DNA from: Streptomyces sp. NBC_00239
Lineage (GTDB): Bacteria; Actinomycetota; Actinomycetes; Streptomycetales; Streptomycetaceae
NCBI RefSeq assembly: GCF_036194065.1
Contig: NZ_CP108095.1
Location: 2,418,001-2,482,000, forward strand
Reading direction: 5' to 3'
DNA length: 64,000 nucleotides
Every line of letters starts with the position of its first letter. Positions within the stretch are counted from its first letter, which is position 1. The position numbers and the translations under genes were made by a program. The notes below the pieces were generated by a model. It was given only the letters and a program-made list of their open reading frames with translations. It did not search any database and was not told the DNA's origin. This document shows, one piece after another, positions 45,455 to 54,876 of the stretch.

Positions 45455-46330
45455 CTAGGCGAAAGCCGTTTCGGTCAGCCAGGCCGGGTCGATCTCGCCT
45501 TCGGCCACGATCACGGCCGGCCCGGTCATCTCGACGCTGCCGTCCGGCTGCTCGGTGATGACCAGGGTGCCGCCGGGCAGGTCGACGGTGTACGTGGCGG
45601 CTTCGCCGGTGGTGGCGGGGTCGGCGCCGTCGCGGCGGGCGGTGGCGACGGCCACGGCGCAGGCGCCGGTGCCGCAGGAGCGGGTCTCGCCCGCGCCGCG
45701 CTCGTGGACGCGCATGGCCACGTGGCGGGGGCCGCGGTCGACGACGAACTCGACGTTCACACCGGTGGGGTAGGCCTCGGCAGGGCTGAACGGCGGTGCG
45801 GTGTACAGGTTGCCGGCGTCGTCGAGGTCGGCGACGAACGCCACGGCGTGCGGGTTGCCCATGTTCACGTTGAGCGCGGGCCAGGTGTGCTCGCCGACGG
45901 AGACGGTGACGTCTCCGCCGGGCAGGGCGGCGCGGCCCATGGCGACGGTGACGTCACCGCTCTTGGAGAGGTGGACGCGCTTGACGCCGCCGCGGGTGGC
46001 GATGGCCAGGTCCCCGGCCTCGGCGTGGCCGGCGTGCTGGAGGTAGCGGGCGAAGACGCGGACGCCGTTGCCGCACATCTCGGCGATGGAGCCGTCCCCG
46101 TTGCGGTAGTCCATGAACCACTCTGCCTCGGCGGCCAGGTGCGCGGCCTCGGGGTGGGCCGCGGAGCGGACCACGTGCAGCAGGCCGTCGCCGCCGATGC
46201 CGGCGCGGCGGTCGCACAGCCGGGCGACCGCCGTGGGCGGCAGGTCGATCGCGTTGTCCGGGTCGGGGATGATCACGAAGTCGTTCTCGGTCCCGTGGCC
46301 CTTGAGGAAGGCAAGCCCTGTAGTGGTCAC
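45455..46330 (-). CDS. dapF: Diaminopimelate epimerase
   Basis: A 291-residue enzyme converting LL- to meso-diaminopimelate for lysine (and potentially peptidoglycan) supply. The two catalytic cysteines lie in EMCGNGVRVFARY and RSCGTGACAVAVA. HGTENDFVII at the N-terminus and NMGNPHAVAF also fit. GTG start at 46330. rshA lies 141 bp downstream on the same strand. Confidence 0.95.
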   Translation of the reverse strand: MTTTGLAFLKGHGTENDFVIIPDPDNAIDLPPTAVARLCDRRAGIGGDGLLHVVRSAAHPEAAHLAAEAEWFMDYRNGDGSIAEMCGNGVRVFARYLQHAGHAEAGDLAIATRGGVKRVHLSKSGDVTVAMGRAALPGGDVTVSVGEHTWPALNVNMGNPHAVAFVADLDDAGNLYTAPPFSPAEAYPTGVNVEFVVDRGPRHVAMRVHERGAGETRSCGTGACAVAVATARRDGADPATTGEAATYTVDLPGGTLVITEQPDGSVEMTGPAVIVAEGEIDPAWLTETAFA

Positions 46331-46480
46331 CCGGCCATCGTACGGGGGCGGGGTGACGGCGGGCGGACGGGGCGGGCCCGCACCGGACCGGGAGCGCCGC
46401 GGGCGCGGCGGACGGCGGCGGCCCGGCGGACGGTCGTCGGCCGGGCGGCACGAGCGAGCGGGAGCGGGAGCGGCCGACGA

Positions 46481-46583
46481 TCAGCGCAGCCGGGCGACGC
46501 GGGCGGGCGGGAGAGGCCGGCGGTCAGCGCAGCCGGGCGACGCGGGCGGGAGAGGCCGGCGGTCAGCGCAGCCGGGCGACGCG
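46481..46583. repeat. Tandem repeat of the 3' end of the following membrane-protein gene
   Basis: Three copies in tandem: 46481-46523 (43 bp with a 4-bp extra GGGC), 46524-46562 (39 bp) and the partial copy 46563-46583. All three start TCAGCGCAGCCGGGCGACGC. The third is the gene's own last codons (RVARLR stop). The other two repeat those codons and stop downstream. Confidence 0.85.
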
Positions 46584-47042
46584 CCATACGGCGAGGAAGG
46601 CCACCGTGAGGACGATGACCGCGTACAGGCCGACGATGCGCCAGTCGGGGCGTTCGCCCGAGCCGCGGGCCGGCAGGCCCGGCCAGGTGTGGCCGACGCG
46701 GCGGGCGGCCATCATGCCCCAGCCACCGGCGCAGCAGCTGATCAGCAGGCCGAGCATGGCCACGACCGCGCCGCCGTCGCCGAACTCGAAGGCGAGGGGG
46801 AAGGCGAACATGAGGGATCCGGCGGCCGCGAGCATCACGATGGGTGCGAGCTGCCAGATCCGCAGCCTGCGCTGCGGGCGCAGTTCGACCTCGAACTCGG
46901 GGACGACCTGCTCGTGCTCGGGTCCGTCCGGACTGAGCCGGTCCGGCTCCGCGGGAAGGCCCAGGACGGCAGGGAGGATCGACTCCGGATCCTGTCCGGT
47001 GCCGTCGCGCCCGGTGTCTCGAGGGCCGGCCTCCATCGCCAC
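46563..47042 (-). CDS. Small membrane protein of unknown function
   Basis: A 159-residue protein with a cytoplasmic acidic/Pro-rich N-terminus (1-58) and three hydrophobic segments (about 64-84, 88-107, 135-153). I do not recognise a family. GTG start at 47042, or the ATG two codons later, which has better spacing from GGGAGG. Sits between dapF and miaA. Its 3' end is duplicated downstream. Confidence 0.7.
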   Translation of the reverse strand: MAMEAGPRDTGRDGTGQDPESILPAVLGLPAEPDRLSPDGPEHEQVVPEFEVELRPQRRLRIWQLAPIVMLAAAGSLMFAFPLAFEFGDGGAVVAMLGLLISCCAGGWGMMAARRVGHTWPGLPARGSGERPDWRIVGLYAVIVLTVAFLAVWRVARLR

Positions 47043-47139
47043 GTGCCCTCCCCACTAGGACTTCGTTCCGCCGAGTTTGATGATGGCACGCCCGCGGACC
47101 CCGTACGGGCGTCCGGAGCGTCCCGATGCCATCACGTGA

Positions 47140-48078
47140 TCAGGCTGTAACCGCTCGTTCGACCAACGACTGCGCGAGTCCGGGCAGTTCCGCGCGGTCC
47201 GCGGCGGCGCCGCTGAGCCAGTGGACCCGCGGGTCGCGGCGGAACCACGAGTCCTGCCGGCGGGCGAACCGCTTGGTGGCGCGCACGGTCTCGGCGCGGG
47301 CCTCGTCCTCGGTGCACTCCCCCGCGAGTGCGGTCAGCACCTGCTGGTAGCCGAGCGCCCTGGAGGCGGTGATTCCGTCGCGCAGGCCGGCGGCTTCGAG
47401 GGTCCGCACCTCGTCGACGAGCCCGTCCTCCCACATCCGGTCCACGCGCAGGGCGATGCGCTCGTCGAGCTCGGGGCGGGCCACGTCCACGCCGATCTGC
47501 ACGCAGTCGTAGACGGAGTCGGGGCCCGGGAGGTTGGCGGTGAAGGGGCGGCCGGTGATCTCGATGACCTCCAGGGCGCGGACGATCCGGCGGCCGTTGC
47601 CGGGCAGGATGGCCTGTCCGGCGGCCGGGTCGAGGGCGGCCAGGCGCGCGTGCAGGGCGCCGGGGCCCCGCAGCGTCAGCTCCTCCTCCAGGCGGGCGCG
47701 GACCTCGGGGTCGGTGCCGGGGAACTCCAGCGCGTCGATGGCGCCGCGCACGTAAAGGCCGGAGCCGCCCACCAGGACGGGGGTGCGGCCCTCGGCGAGC
47801 AGCCGGTCGATCTCGGCGCGGGCGAGGCGCTGGTACTCGGCGACGCTGGCGGTCTCCGTGACGTCCCAGATGTCGAGGAGGTGGTGCGGGATGCCACCGC
47901 GCTCGTCCATCGTCAGTTTCGCGGTGCCGATGTCCATCCCGCGGTAGAGCTGCATGGAGTCCGCGTTGACGACCTCGCCCCCGAAATGCCGGGCGAGGGC
48001 GACTCCCAGATCGGACTTTCCGGCCGCGGTGGGACCGACGACGGCGATGACCCGCGGTGCGGGGGCTGCACTTCTCAC
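47140..48078 (-). CDS. miaA: tRNA dimethylallyltransferase MiaA
   Basis: A 312-residue enzyme adding the isopentenyl group to A37 of UNN-decoding tRNAs. P-loop GPTAAGKSDLGV near residue 16, NADSMQLYRGMDIGTAK, GGSGLYVRGAID, and RQDSWFRRD near the C-terminus. GTG 48078 is chosen (VRSAAPAPRVIAVVGPT); the frame is open to 48195. MiaB, encoded about 1 kb further along, performs the next step on the same base. Confidence 0.95.
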   Translation of the reverse strand: MRSAAPAPRVIAVVGPTAAGKSDLGVALARHFGGEVVNADSMQLYRGMDIGTAKLTMDERGGIPHHLLDIWDVTETASVAEYQRLARAEIDRLLAEGRTPVLVGGSGLYVRGAIDALEFPGTDPEVRARLEEELTLRGPGALHARLAALDPAAGQAILPGNGRRIVRALEVIEITGRPFTANLPGPDSVYDCVQIGVDVARPELDERIALRVDRMWEDGLVDEVRTLEAAGLRDGITASRALGYQQVLTALAGECTEDEARAETVRATKRFARRQDSWFRRDPRVHWLSGAAADRAELPGLAQSLVERAVTA

Positions 48079-48201
48079 CGACCCAGTCTCGCAAACACCT
48101 GGCCCGGTACCCGAACGAGCTACGTGACAGCCGGCGGCCGGGGTCGTTGCCCTGGCGGGGTTCCGCCGGTCCGGCGCTCCGTCGGCCCAGTTCACCGCCG
48201 C

Positions 48202-48227
48202 GGAACTTTACCCGCACGAGTAACGTT
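48202..48227 (+). promoter_or_regulatory. Possible ECF-sigma promoter for the small-protein pair
   Basis: GGAAC (48202-48206), 17-bp spacer, CGTT (48224-48227). This is the general pattern of envelope- or oxidative-stress ECF promoters in Streptomyces. It lies 13 bp before the ATG at 48240. Confidence 0.4.
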
Positions 48228-48239
48228 ATTGGAGTAGAC

Positions 48240-48458
48240 ATGGGCGTGTTTGCATGGTTTCGCCGGAAGGCCAAGGACGCCGTCGAGGCGGCTGCCGAGG
48301 AGACTTCGGCGCCTGCCCCGGCGGAGGAGCCGCAGGCCGTAGGCGCCGAGGCGACGACGGCGCGGGAGGTCACGGCCACGGAAGGCGTGGAGATCCCGAA
48401 GCAGCAGTCGGCGGACGAGGCGGCGGACAGCGAGACCGGTGAGGGCGCCCGTACGTAG
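48240..48458 (+). CDS. Small Ala/Glu-rich protein of unknown function
   Basis: A 72-residue protein: basic aromatic N-terminus (MGVFAWFRRKAKDA), then an acidic Ala/Glu/Thr-rich disordered tail. ATG preceded by GGAG. 24 bp upstream of the antitoxin-like gene and probably cotranscribed. No family recognised beyond similar short Streptomyces proteins. Confidence 0.65.
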   Translation: MGVFAWFRRKAKDAVEAAAEETSAPAPAEEPQAVGAEATTAREVTATEGVEIPKQQSADEAADSETGEGART

Positions 48459-48482
48459 GTATCCGCCAAGAGAAGGTGACCC

Positions 48483-48743
48483 ATGGGCCTGCTGGACAAT
48501 CTCAAGGCCAAGATCGCACCGGCCAAGGACAAGGTCGGTGACCTCGCGCAGCAGCACGAGGGAAAGATCGGCGAGCGCCTGGACAAGGTCGCCCAGGTCG
48601 TGGATTCCAAGACCAAGGGCAAGTACAGCGGCCAGATTGCGACCGGCACGGGCAAGGCGAAGGACGCGCTGGGCAAGATCGCCCACAAGGACGAGCCGGG
48701 CAGTGGCCCCACGGCGCCGGGCAGTGGCCCCGCGGCGCCCTGA
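48483..48743 (+). CDS. MT0933-like antitoxin-family protein
   Basis: An 86-residue protein. A Lys-rich amphipathic helix (MGLLDNLKAKIAPAKDKVGD) and KYSGQIATGTGKAKDALGKI match the MT0933/Rv0909-like antitoxin family. The tail is a short repeat (GSGPTAP-GSGPAAP). No toxin gene is adjacent, so a toxin-antitoxin role is doubtful; solitary members may be stress proteins. ATG preceded by GAAGGTGA. Confidence 0.75.
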   Translation: MGLLDNLKAKIAPAKDKVGDLAQQHEGKIGERLDKVAQVVDSKTKGKYSGQIATGTGKAKDALGKIAHKDEPGSGPTAPGSGPAAP

Positions 48744-48756
48744 CACGGCGTCCGGT

Positions 48757-48796
48757 GTGAGGGGTGCGGGGGGGGGTTCCTCCCCGCACCCCTCAC
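48757..48796. terminator. Bidirectional terminator
   Basis: Perfect 15-bp stem GTGAGGGGTGCGGGG (48757-48771) / CCCCGCACCCCTCAC (48782-48796) between the antitoxin-like gene and the converging LigB-like gene. Confidence 0.85.
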
Positions 48797-48840
48797 GCGT
48801 TCCCGGGGGCGGTCGGCGGCCGCGGGGCGGGTCGGGGGTT

Positions 48841-49560
48841 TCAGGACCAGGCGGCGACGAAGTAGCCGACGCCGTACGGGGCGTCCTCGTACAGCAGCCG
48901 GCCGTCGAGGCCCGCGCCCTCGGCCGCGCCCGCGAGCACCTGCCAGGAGGCCCGTCCGGCGGCCTGCAGTTCCGTGCCGAGCCGTGCGTCGACCGCCGCC
49001 AGCGCGGCCGTGTCGGCGGTGCCCAGCGCGCGGGCGGCCGCCGCGTCGAAGGCGGCGGCGCGCTCGTCCAGATAACCGGGGGCCTTGACGGTGCGGCAGG
49101 CGCTGCCGTCACCCATCACCAGCAGCGCGACCCGGCCGGCGGTGCCCGCCAGCTCCCGGCCTGCCGCGAGGCAGTCCTCGGTGGCCAGCGCGGGGCCGAC
49201 GCCCAGTCCCGACACGGGGGCGCAGGCCCAGTCGGTGTGGTCGAGCAGCCAGGCGGCGACGGCCAGCGAAGGGGGCAGGTCCCGTCCGGCGGCGGGCCCG
49301 CCCGGTACCGGGGCGCCCAGCCGGACCTCGGCGGCCACGCCGAAGCCGTGGAAGGACCCGCGCGCGCCCTGCGGGTGGGCGCCCTCGCCCGCCGGGTCCG
49401 CGGGCCCGACCACGACCAGCCGGTCGGGCCGCGAGGCGGCGAGCACCGCCAGGGCGTCGGAGCACGCGGTGCGCGCCGCGGCGAGTTCGTCGGCCGCCCC
49501 GGCCGCGACCTGCGGCACGAGGAGCGGCGGGCAGGGGCATACGGCAGCGGCTACGAGCAT
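48841..49560 (-). CDS. Class III extradiol dioxygenase subunit B-like protein
   Basis: A 239-residue protein of the LigB/MEMO superfamily (MLVAAAVCPCPPLLVPQVA; RLVVVGPADP; VALLVMGDGSAC). The iron ligands of true LigB enzymes are not clear: the early His is replaced by Cys-Pro-Cys. Dioxygenase activity is therefore not assured. It lies between the antitoxin-like gene and miaB. Confidence 0.7.
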   Translation of the reverse strand: MLVAAAVCPCPPLLVPQVAAGAADELAAARTACSDALAVLAASRPDRLVVVGPADPAGEGAHPQGARGSFHGFGVAAEVRLGAPVPGGPAAGRDLPPSLAVAAWLLDHTDWACAPVSGLGVGPALATEDCLAAGRELAGTAGRVALLVMGDGSACRTVKAPGYLDERAAAFDAAAARALGTADTAALAAVDARLGTELQAAGRASWQVLAGAAEGAGLDGRLLYEDAPYGVGYFVAAWS

Positions 49561-49583
49561 GATCCGCAGCGTAGTACGCGCGA

Positions 49584-49631
49584 AGGCCCGGCGGGGCGGC
49601 CTCCACTGTGCGGGAGCCGGCCGCCGGGCCT
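49584..49631 (-). terminator. miaB terminator
   Basis: AGGCCCGGCGG (49584-49594) pairs perfectly with CCGCCGGGCCT (49621-49631); 26-nt loop. Starts eight bases after the miaB stop. Confidence 0.65.
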
Positions 49632-49639
49632 GTGACGCG

Positions 49640-51121
49640 TCAGGCGACGGAGCAGCCGCCGGTGGCCGCGGGCAGCGGCGCGGGCACGCCGATGGCCGGC
49701 AGGCCGAGCATCACGCCGGCGGGCTGCGCGGGGGCGGCGTTGCGCTTCTCCCAGGCGTCGCCGGCGCGGGTGCGGCGCACCTCGGTCGTGGGACCCTCGG
49801 CGAGCAGGTGGTGCGGGGCCGCGTAGGTGATCTCGACGGTCACCACGTCACCGGGGCGGACCTCCGCGGCCGGCTTGGTGAAGTGGACGAGGCGGTTGTC
49901 GGGGGCCCGGCCGGAGAGCCGGTGGGTGGCGCCGTCCTTGCGGCCCTCGCCCTCGGCGACCATGACCTCCAGGGTGCGGCCGACCTGCTTCTTGTTCTCC
50001 TCCCAGGAGATCTCCTCCTGGAGGGCGACCAGGCGCATGTAGCGGTCCTGGACGACTTCCTTGGGGATCTGGTCCGCCATCTCGGCGGCCGGGGTGCCCG
50101 GGCGCTTGGAGTACTGGAAGGTGAAGGCGTTGGCGAAGCGGGCCTCGCGGACCGTGTGCATCGTCTGCTGGAAGTCCTCCTCGGTCTCGCCGGGGAAGCC
50201 CACGATGATGTCGGTGGAGATGGCGGCGTGCGGGATCGCGGCGCGCACCTTCTCGATGATCCCGAGGAAGCGCTCCTGCCGGTACGAGCGGCGCATCGCC
50301 TTCAGGATCGGGTCCGAACCGGACTGCAGCGGCATGTGCAGCTGCGGCATGACGTTCGGGGTCTCCGCCATGGCGGCGATGACGTCGTCGGTGAAGTCGC
50401 GCGGGTGCGGGGAGGTGAAGCGGACCCGCTCCAGCCCCTCGATCGCGCCGCAGGCGCGCAGCAGTTTGCTGAAGGCCTCGCGGTCGCCCAGGTCGGAGCC
50501 GTACGCGTTGACGTTCTGGCCGAGCAGGGTGATCTCGGAGACGCCCTCGGCGACCAGGGCCTCGACCTCGGCGAGGATGTCGCCGGGGCGGCGGTCCTCT
50601 TCCTTGCCGCGCAGCGCCGGGACGATGCAGAAGGTGCAGGTGTTGTTGCAGCCGACGGAGATCGAGACCCAGGCGGCGTACGCGGACTCTCGGCGGGTCG
50701 GCAGCGTGGAGGGGAAGGCCTCCAGCGACTCGGCGATCTCGACCTGCGCCTCTTCCTGGATGCGGGCGCGCTCCAGGAGGACGGGCAGCTTGCCGATGTT
50801 GTGGGTGCCGAAGACCACGTCGACCCACGGGGCCCGCTTGACGATGGTGTCGCGGTCCTTCTGGGCCAGGCAGCCGCCGACGGCGATCTGCATGCCGGGG
50901 CGCTTGGTCTTCATCGGGGCGAGACGGCCGAGGTTGCCGTACAGCTTGTTGTCGGCGTTCTCCCGCACCGCGCAGGTGTTGAAGACGACGACGTCGGCGT
51001 CGCCCTCGTCGGTCCCCTCGGGGGCGCGGACGTAGCCGGCGTCCTCCAGCAGGCCGGAGAGCCGCTCGGAGTCGTGCACATTCATCTGACACCCGTAGGT
51101 GCGCACCTCGTACGTCTTCAC
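49640..51121 (-). CDS. miaB: tRNA-2-methylthio-N6-dimethylallyladenosine synthase MiaB
   Basis: A 493-residue radical-SAM methylthiotransferase acting on i6A37 made by MiaA. N-terminal UPF0004 domain with cluster cysteines in TYGCQMN, NTCAVR and GGCLAQ. The radical-[11 protein letters not shown] binds the second cluster. The C-terminal TRAM domain reads [14 protein letters not shown] 51121 starts [12 protein letters not shown]; its ribosome site is weak but no better start is in frame. Confidence 0.95.
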   Translation of the reverse strand: MKTYEVRTYGCQMNVHDSERLSGLLEDAGYVRAPEGTDEGDADVVVFNTCAVRENADNKLYGNLGRLAPMKTKRPGMQIAVGGCLAQKDRDTIVKRAPWVDVVFGTHNIGKLPVLLERARIQEEAQVEIAESLEAFPSTLPTRRESAYAAWVSISVGCNNTCTFCIVPALRGKEEDRRPGDILAEVEALVAEGVSEITLLGQNVNAYGSDLGDREAFSKLLRACGAIEGLERVRFTSPHPRDFTDDVIAAMAETPNVMPQLHMPLQSGSDPILKAMRRSYRQERFLGIIEKVRAAIPHAAISTDIIVGFPGETEEDFQQTMHTVREARFANAFTFQYSKRPGTPAAEMADQIPKEVVQDRYMRLVALQEEISWEENKKQVGRTLEVMVAEGEGRKDGATHRLSGRAPDNRLVHFTKPAAEVRPGDVVTVEITYAAPHHLLAEGPTTEVRRTRAGDAWEKRNAAPAQPAGVMLGLPAIGVPAPLPAATGGCSVA

Positions 51122-51240
51122 CTGTCCAGGGTAAAGGGGGCGCGGCGGTGGCTCGTGCCGGTGACCGGTCCGGCCCGGCGCGGTGTGACGTGGGACGCCG
51201 GGTCTGGCCGGGAATCGGACGAGGTGGCAGGATCGCGCGC

Positions 51241-52242
51241 ATGCCCGTCGCAATCCCCCGGATCCGGATCAGCAGGCGTCGTGCCCTGGCGGGTGCGGCG
51301 GCCGGCTTCGCCGTGGTCGGCCTGCTGCTCTGGTGGCTGCTGCCGCTGGGCAAGGCGGAACCGGAAGGTCCGCTGACGTTCAGCACGGGCGCCCGCTCGG
51401 GGGTCTACCAGCGGTACGGCAAGCTGCTGCAGCAGGCGCTGGCCCGGGATCTTCCGAAGGTCGACGTCAAGCTCCTGGCCAGCGAGGGCTCCCAGCAGAA
51501 CCTGGAGCGGGTGGCCACCGGCCGGGCGGACTTCACCATCGCCACGGCGGACGCGGTCTCCAAGTACCGGATGGACGACCGGCCGGGCGCGGACCGGCTC
51601 CGCGGCTGCGCGCGGCTGTACGACGACTACGTACAGCTGGTGGTGCCGGCGGACTCGCGGGTGGAGTCGGTACGGGACCTGCGCGGCATGCGGGTCGCGA
51701 TCGGGCAGCCGGGGTCGGGGGTTCGGCTGATCGCGGAGCGGCTGCTGAAGGCGGCGAAGCTGGATCCGGAGACGGACGTCACACCGGTGGCGATCGGCAT
51801 CGACCAGATGCCGGCGCAGCTGGAGGCGGGGCGGATCGACGCGTTCATATGGTCGGGCGGGCTGCCGACGAACGCGGTGAAGGCACTGTCGGAACGGACC
51901 GAGATCCGGCTGGTGCAGCTGGGCGATCTGATCAAGGAACTGCAGCGGAGCGGGACGCCGGCGCGGTACTACCGCAGCGCGGTGATCTCGCCGGACACGT
52001 ACAAGTGGGCGCGGAGCAACGACGACGTCACCACGCTGGCCGTGCCGAACCTGCTGGTCACGACCGACCGTACGGATCCGGACCTCACGGAGGGCCTGAC
52101 CCGTACGGTGATCGGCAGTCGGGACCGGATCGGGCACGCGGTGCACGCGGCGCAGCTGGTGGACCTGCGGACGGCGATCTACACGGATCCGCTGGAGCTG
52201 CACGAGGGCGCGGCCCGGTACTACCGCTCGGCCAAGCCGTAA
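51241..52242 (+). CDS. TAXI-family TRAP-type substrate-binding protein
   Basis: A 333-residue exported binding protein. The N-terminus [24 protein letters not shown] looks like a Tat-type signal or membrane anchor. The TAXI domain shows [41 protein letters not shown] and [20 protein letters not shown] proteins usually feed a fused TRAP permease, but none is encoded nearby. Divergent from miaB; ATG at 51241. Confidence 0.85.
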   Translation: MPVAIPRIRISRRRALAGAAAGFAVVGLLLWWLLPLGKAEPEGPLTFSTGARSGVYQRYGKLLQQALARDLPKVDVKLLASEGSQQNLERVATGRADFTIATADAVSKYRMDDRPGADRLRGCARLYDDYVQLVVPADSRVESVRDLRGMRVAIGQPGSGVRLIAERLLKAAKLDPETDVTPVAIGIDQMPAQLEAGRIDAFIWSGGLPTNAVKALSERTEIRLVQLGDLIKELQRSGTPARYYRSAVISPDTYKWARSNDDVTTLAVPNLLVTTDRTDPDLTEGLTRTVIGSRDRIGHAVHAAQLVDLRTAIYTDPLELHEGAARYYRSAKP

Positions 52243-52282
52243 GGGCTGGTCGAAGGACCCGCCCCCTGCGTGGCGTGCCGGG

Positions 52283-53281
52283 TCACGGCGTGCGGTCGGG
52301 GCCGGCGAGGAGTTCGGCTGCCGCGGCGGCCGCTCCGATGAGGCCTGCGGAGGTGCCGAGGACCGCCGGGACCACTTCGAGCCCCTGGACGAAGGACAGG
52401 GTCGCGTACGAGGCGAGGTGGCGGCGCAGCGGGGCGAAGAGGGTGTCGCCCGCGGTGGCGACGCCGCCCCCGATCACCGCGATGTCCGTCTCGACCAGGG
52501 TCGCGGTGGCCGCGATCGCCGCCGCGAGGGCGCGGCCCGCGCGGTCGAAGGCCGCCACGGCGACCGGGTCGCCGGCGCGGGCGGCCTCGGCCACGCCGGC
52601 GGCGCTCGGGTCGGGTCCGGTCCAGCCCTGTTCGGCGGCCCAGCGGGCGATCGCCGTTCCCGAGGCGATGGATTCCACGCAGCCGCGGCCGCCGCAGGCG
52701 CAGGGCTCACCGTCGAAGGCCACCGAGATGTGACCGATGTGGCCCGCGTTGCCGGTGGGGCCCGGGTGCAGGCGGTCGTTGAGGATCAGGCCGCCGCCGA
52801 CGCCGGTGGAGACGACCATGCACAGGGCGTTGGCGCGGCCGCGGGCGGCGCCCAGCCAGTGCTCGGCGGCGGTCATGGCCACTCCGTCGCCGACCAGGAC
52901 GGCGGGGACGTCCGCGCCGTGCCGGGCCAGTTCGGCGGCGGTCCGGGCGAGCACCGGGAAGTCGCGCCAGGCGCCGATGTTGACCGGGCTGACGGTGCCG
53001 CGGGCGGCGTCCACGGGGCCCGCGCTGCCGATGCCGCACCGCCGGACCTCGGGCCACAGGGGATCCCGGGCGAGGTCGGCCACGACCTCGGCCACGGCCG
53101 CCATCACCGCCTCCGGGTCCGTGCCGCGCGGCGTGGGGCGGCGGGTCGCGGCGGTCATCGTCCCGTCCGGGTGCACCAGCGCCCCGGCGATCTTCGTACC
53201 GCCGATGTCCACGGCGACGGTGGGGCCCGCGGCGGGAAGGCCGGGGTACGCGGCGGGAAGGGGTCGGACGGGGCTGGTCAC
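52283..53281 (-). CDS. ROK-family sugar kinase (glucokinase-like)
   Basis: A 332-residue ROK protein. The ATP-binding VAVDIGGTKIAGALV near residue 22, the ROK signature region (GNAGHIGHISVAFDG) and the zinc-binding CACGGRGCVE are all present. No HTH is attached, so it is a kinase rather than a ROK repressor. Substrate is probably glucose or a related hexose. GTG 53281 has AGGAG in front. Confidence 0.88.
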   Translation of the reverse strand: MTSPVRPLPAAYPGLPAAGPTVAVDIGGTKIAGALVHPDGTMTAATRRPTPRGTDPEAVMAAVAEVVADLARDPLWPEVRRCGIGSAGPVDAARGTVSPVNIGAWRDFPVLARTAAELARHGADVPAVLVGDGVAMTAAEHWLGAARGRANALCMVVSTGVGGGLILNDRLHPGPTGNAGHIGHISVAFDGEPCACGGRGCVESIASGTAIARWAAEQGWTGPDPSAAGVAEAARAGDPVAVAAFDRAGRALAAAIAATATLVETDIAVIGGGVATAGDTLFAPLRRHLASYATLSFVQGLEVVPAVLGTSAGLIGAAAAAAELLAGPDRTP

Positions 53282-53448
53282 GGGCGCTCCTGAGGGACGG
53301 TCGAGATCCAGTATGCGGTCCGGGGCGGCCGGTGACCGGCGCGTCGCAGACGCCGTACGCGGCCTGCGCGGCGGAGGTCCGGGGCGTACGGAGGAGCAGG
53401 GCTGGGCGCGTACGGCCGCTGGCGGGGGCGTACCGGGGCCGCGGGCGG

Positions 53449-54864
53449 CTACGGGCGTCCGGGTGCGCCCTCGCGCCGCGGGACGGCGACGGTGACGCGC
53501 AGGCCGTGCGGGGGGTTGTCCGCGTAGGACAGGAAGCCGCCGCTCTTGGCGAGCAGGGCGCGGGAGATCGACAGGCCGAGGCCGGAGCCCTTGATGTTCT
53601 GGTGGCGGCCGCTGCGCCAGAAACGGTCGCCGACGCGGTCGAGTTCCTCGCCGGTCAGGCCGGGGCCGCGGTCGGCCACCACCACGGCGGCGAAGTCGGA
53701 CCCGGCGGTGGTGGTGACGGTGACCTCCTCGCCCGCCGGAGTGAACTTCAGCGCGTTGTCGATGACGGCGTCCAGGGCGCTGGACAGCGCGATGGGGTCG
53801 GCCCAGCCGGTGACGACGGCCTCGCCGTCCTCGGTCAGGCGGACGCCCTTCTCCTCCGCGTACGGCCGCCAGGCGGTGGCCCGTTCCGCGGCGAGCGCGC
53901 GGATGTCCACGAGGGTGCTCTCGACGGCGGCGTGTTCGGCGAGCGCCAGGTCCAGCAGGTCGTCGAGCACCTGCGCGAGCCGCTTGCCCTCGGTGCGCAC
54001 CGAGGCGATCTCCTCGTTGCCCTCCGGGAGCTCCAGGGCGAGCAGTTCGATCCGCAGGAGCAGCGCGCTCAGCGGGTTGCGCAGCTGGTGCGAGGCGTCG
54101 GCCACGAAGGCCCGCTGCTGCTCCAGGACCTCTTCGACGTTGTCGGCCATGTCGTTGAAGGAGAGGGCCAGCCGCTGGAGTTCCGGCGGCCCGCCGGAGG
54201 CCGCGACCCGGGAGTTCAGCCGTCCGGTCGCGATGTCGTGGGTGGCCGCGTCGAGGATCCGTACGGGCCTCAGCACCCAGCTGGTGAGCCGCAGGGCCGC
54301 GCCGAACGCCAGCAGCATCGCGGCGGCGAGCCCGGCCACCACGATCAGCCAGCTGCGCAGGATCCGCGAACGCATCGGGCCCGTGGGCGACTCGGTGACC
54401 ACGACGGCGACCACGTCACCGTCCAGGACCACCGGCGACGCGACGACCAGCCAGGACCGCTGCCAGGGCCAGACCTGCGGCGGGTCGTGGCTGCGGCGGC
54501 CGGCGAGCGCCTCCTCGAACGCGCGGCGGCCCTGGCCCTCCTCGGGCAGGCTCCACCAGCCGGGGGCGCGGGCCATGGACGCGTCCGTGCGGGTGAAGAC
54601 GCCCGCCCGGATGCCGTACAGGTCGTGGTAGCGCGCGAGTTCGAACTGGAGGGTGGCGCGGCGCTCGTCGGCGCCCACCGCCCCACTGGCGGCCGCGTCG
54701 CTGACGAACTGGGCGAGGGCCGCGAAGCGGGCGGTGTCGTCGATCCGGTCGACGACGACCTCCTGCTGGCGGGCGGCGGCGAGGCTGACGGCGAGCGGGA
54801 AGCCGAAGGCGATCAGGACGCCCGCCATGAGGACGACGAGCAGGGGGAGCAGGCGGGTGCGCAC
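53449..54864 (-). CDS. gluK: Sensor histidine kinase of the glutamate system (GluK-like)
   Basis: A 471-residue kinase. Two transmembrane helices (about 7-29 and 165-190) flank an extracytoplasmic sensor of about 135 residues. HAMP (LRPVRILDAATHDIATGRL), HisKA with the phospho-His in FVADASHQLRNPLSALL, and HATPase motifs (N box DNALKFTP, VADRGPGL, GSGLGLSI). It lies 12 bp after the response regulator gene. In S. coelicolor a GluR-GluK pair beside gluABCD senses glutamate; the identical arrangement here is the basis for the name. Confidence 0.85.
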   Translation of the reverse strand: MRTRLLPLLVVLMAGVLIAFGFPLAVSLAAARQQEVVVDRIDDTARFAALAQFVSDAAASGAVGADERRATLQFELARYHDLYGIRAGVFTRTDASMARAPGWWSLPEEGQGRRAFEEALAGRRSHDPPQVWPWQRSWLVVASPVVLDGDVVAVVVTESPTGPMRSRILRSWLIVVAGLAAAMLLAFGAALRLTSWVLRPVRILDAATHDIATGRLNSRVAASGGPPELQRLALSFNDMADNVEEVLEQQRAFVADASHQLRNPLSALLLRIELLALELPEGNEEIASVRTEGKRLAQVLDDLLDLALAEHAAVESTLVDIRALAAERATAWRPYAEEKGVRLTEDGEAVVTGWADPIALSSALDAVIDNALKFTPAGEEVTVTTTAGSDFAAVVVADRGPGLTGEELDRVGDRFWRSGRHQNIKGSGLGLSISRALLAKSGGFLSYADNPPHGLRVTVAVPRREGAPGRP

Positions 54865-54876
54865 AGTACGTGACCG

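Noticed and set aside
48483..48743. Complete toxin-antitoxin system
   Set aside because: Only an antitoxin-family protein is present; the neighbouring small protein has no toxin features.
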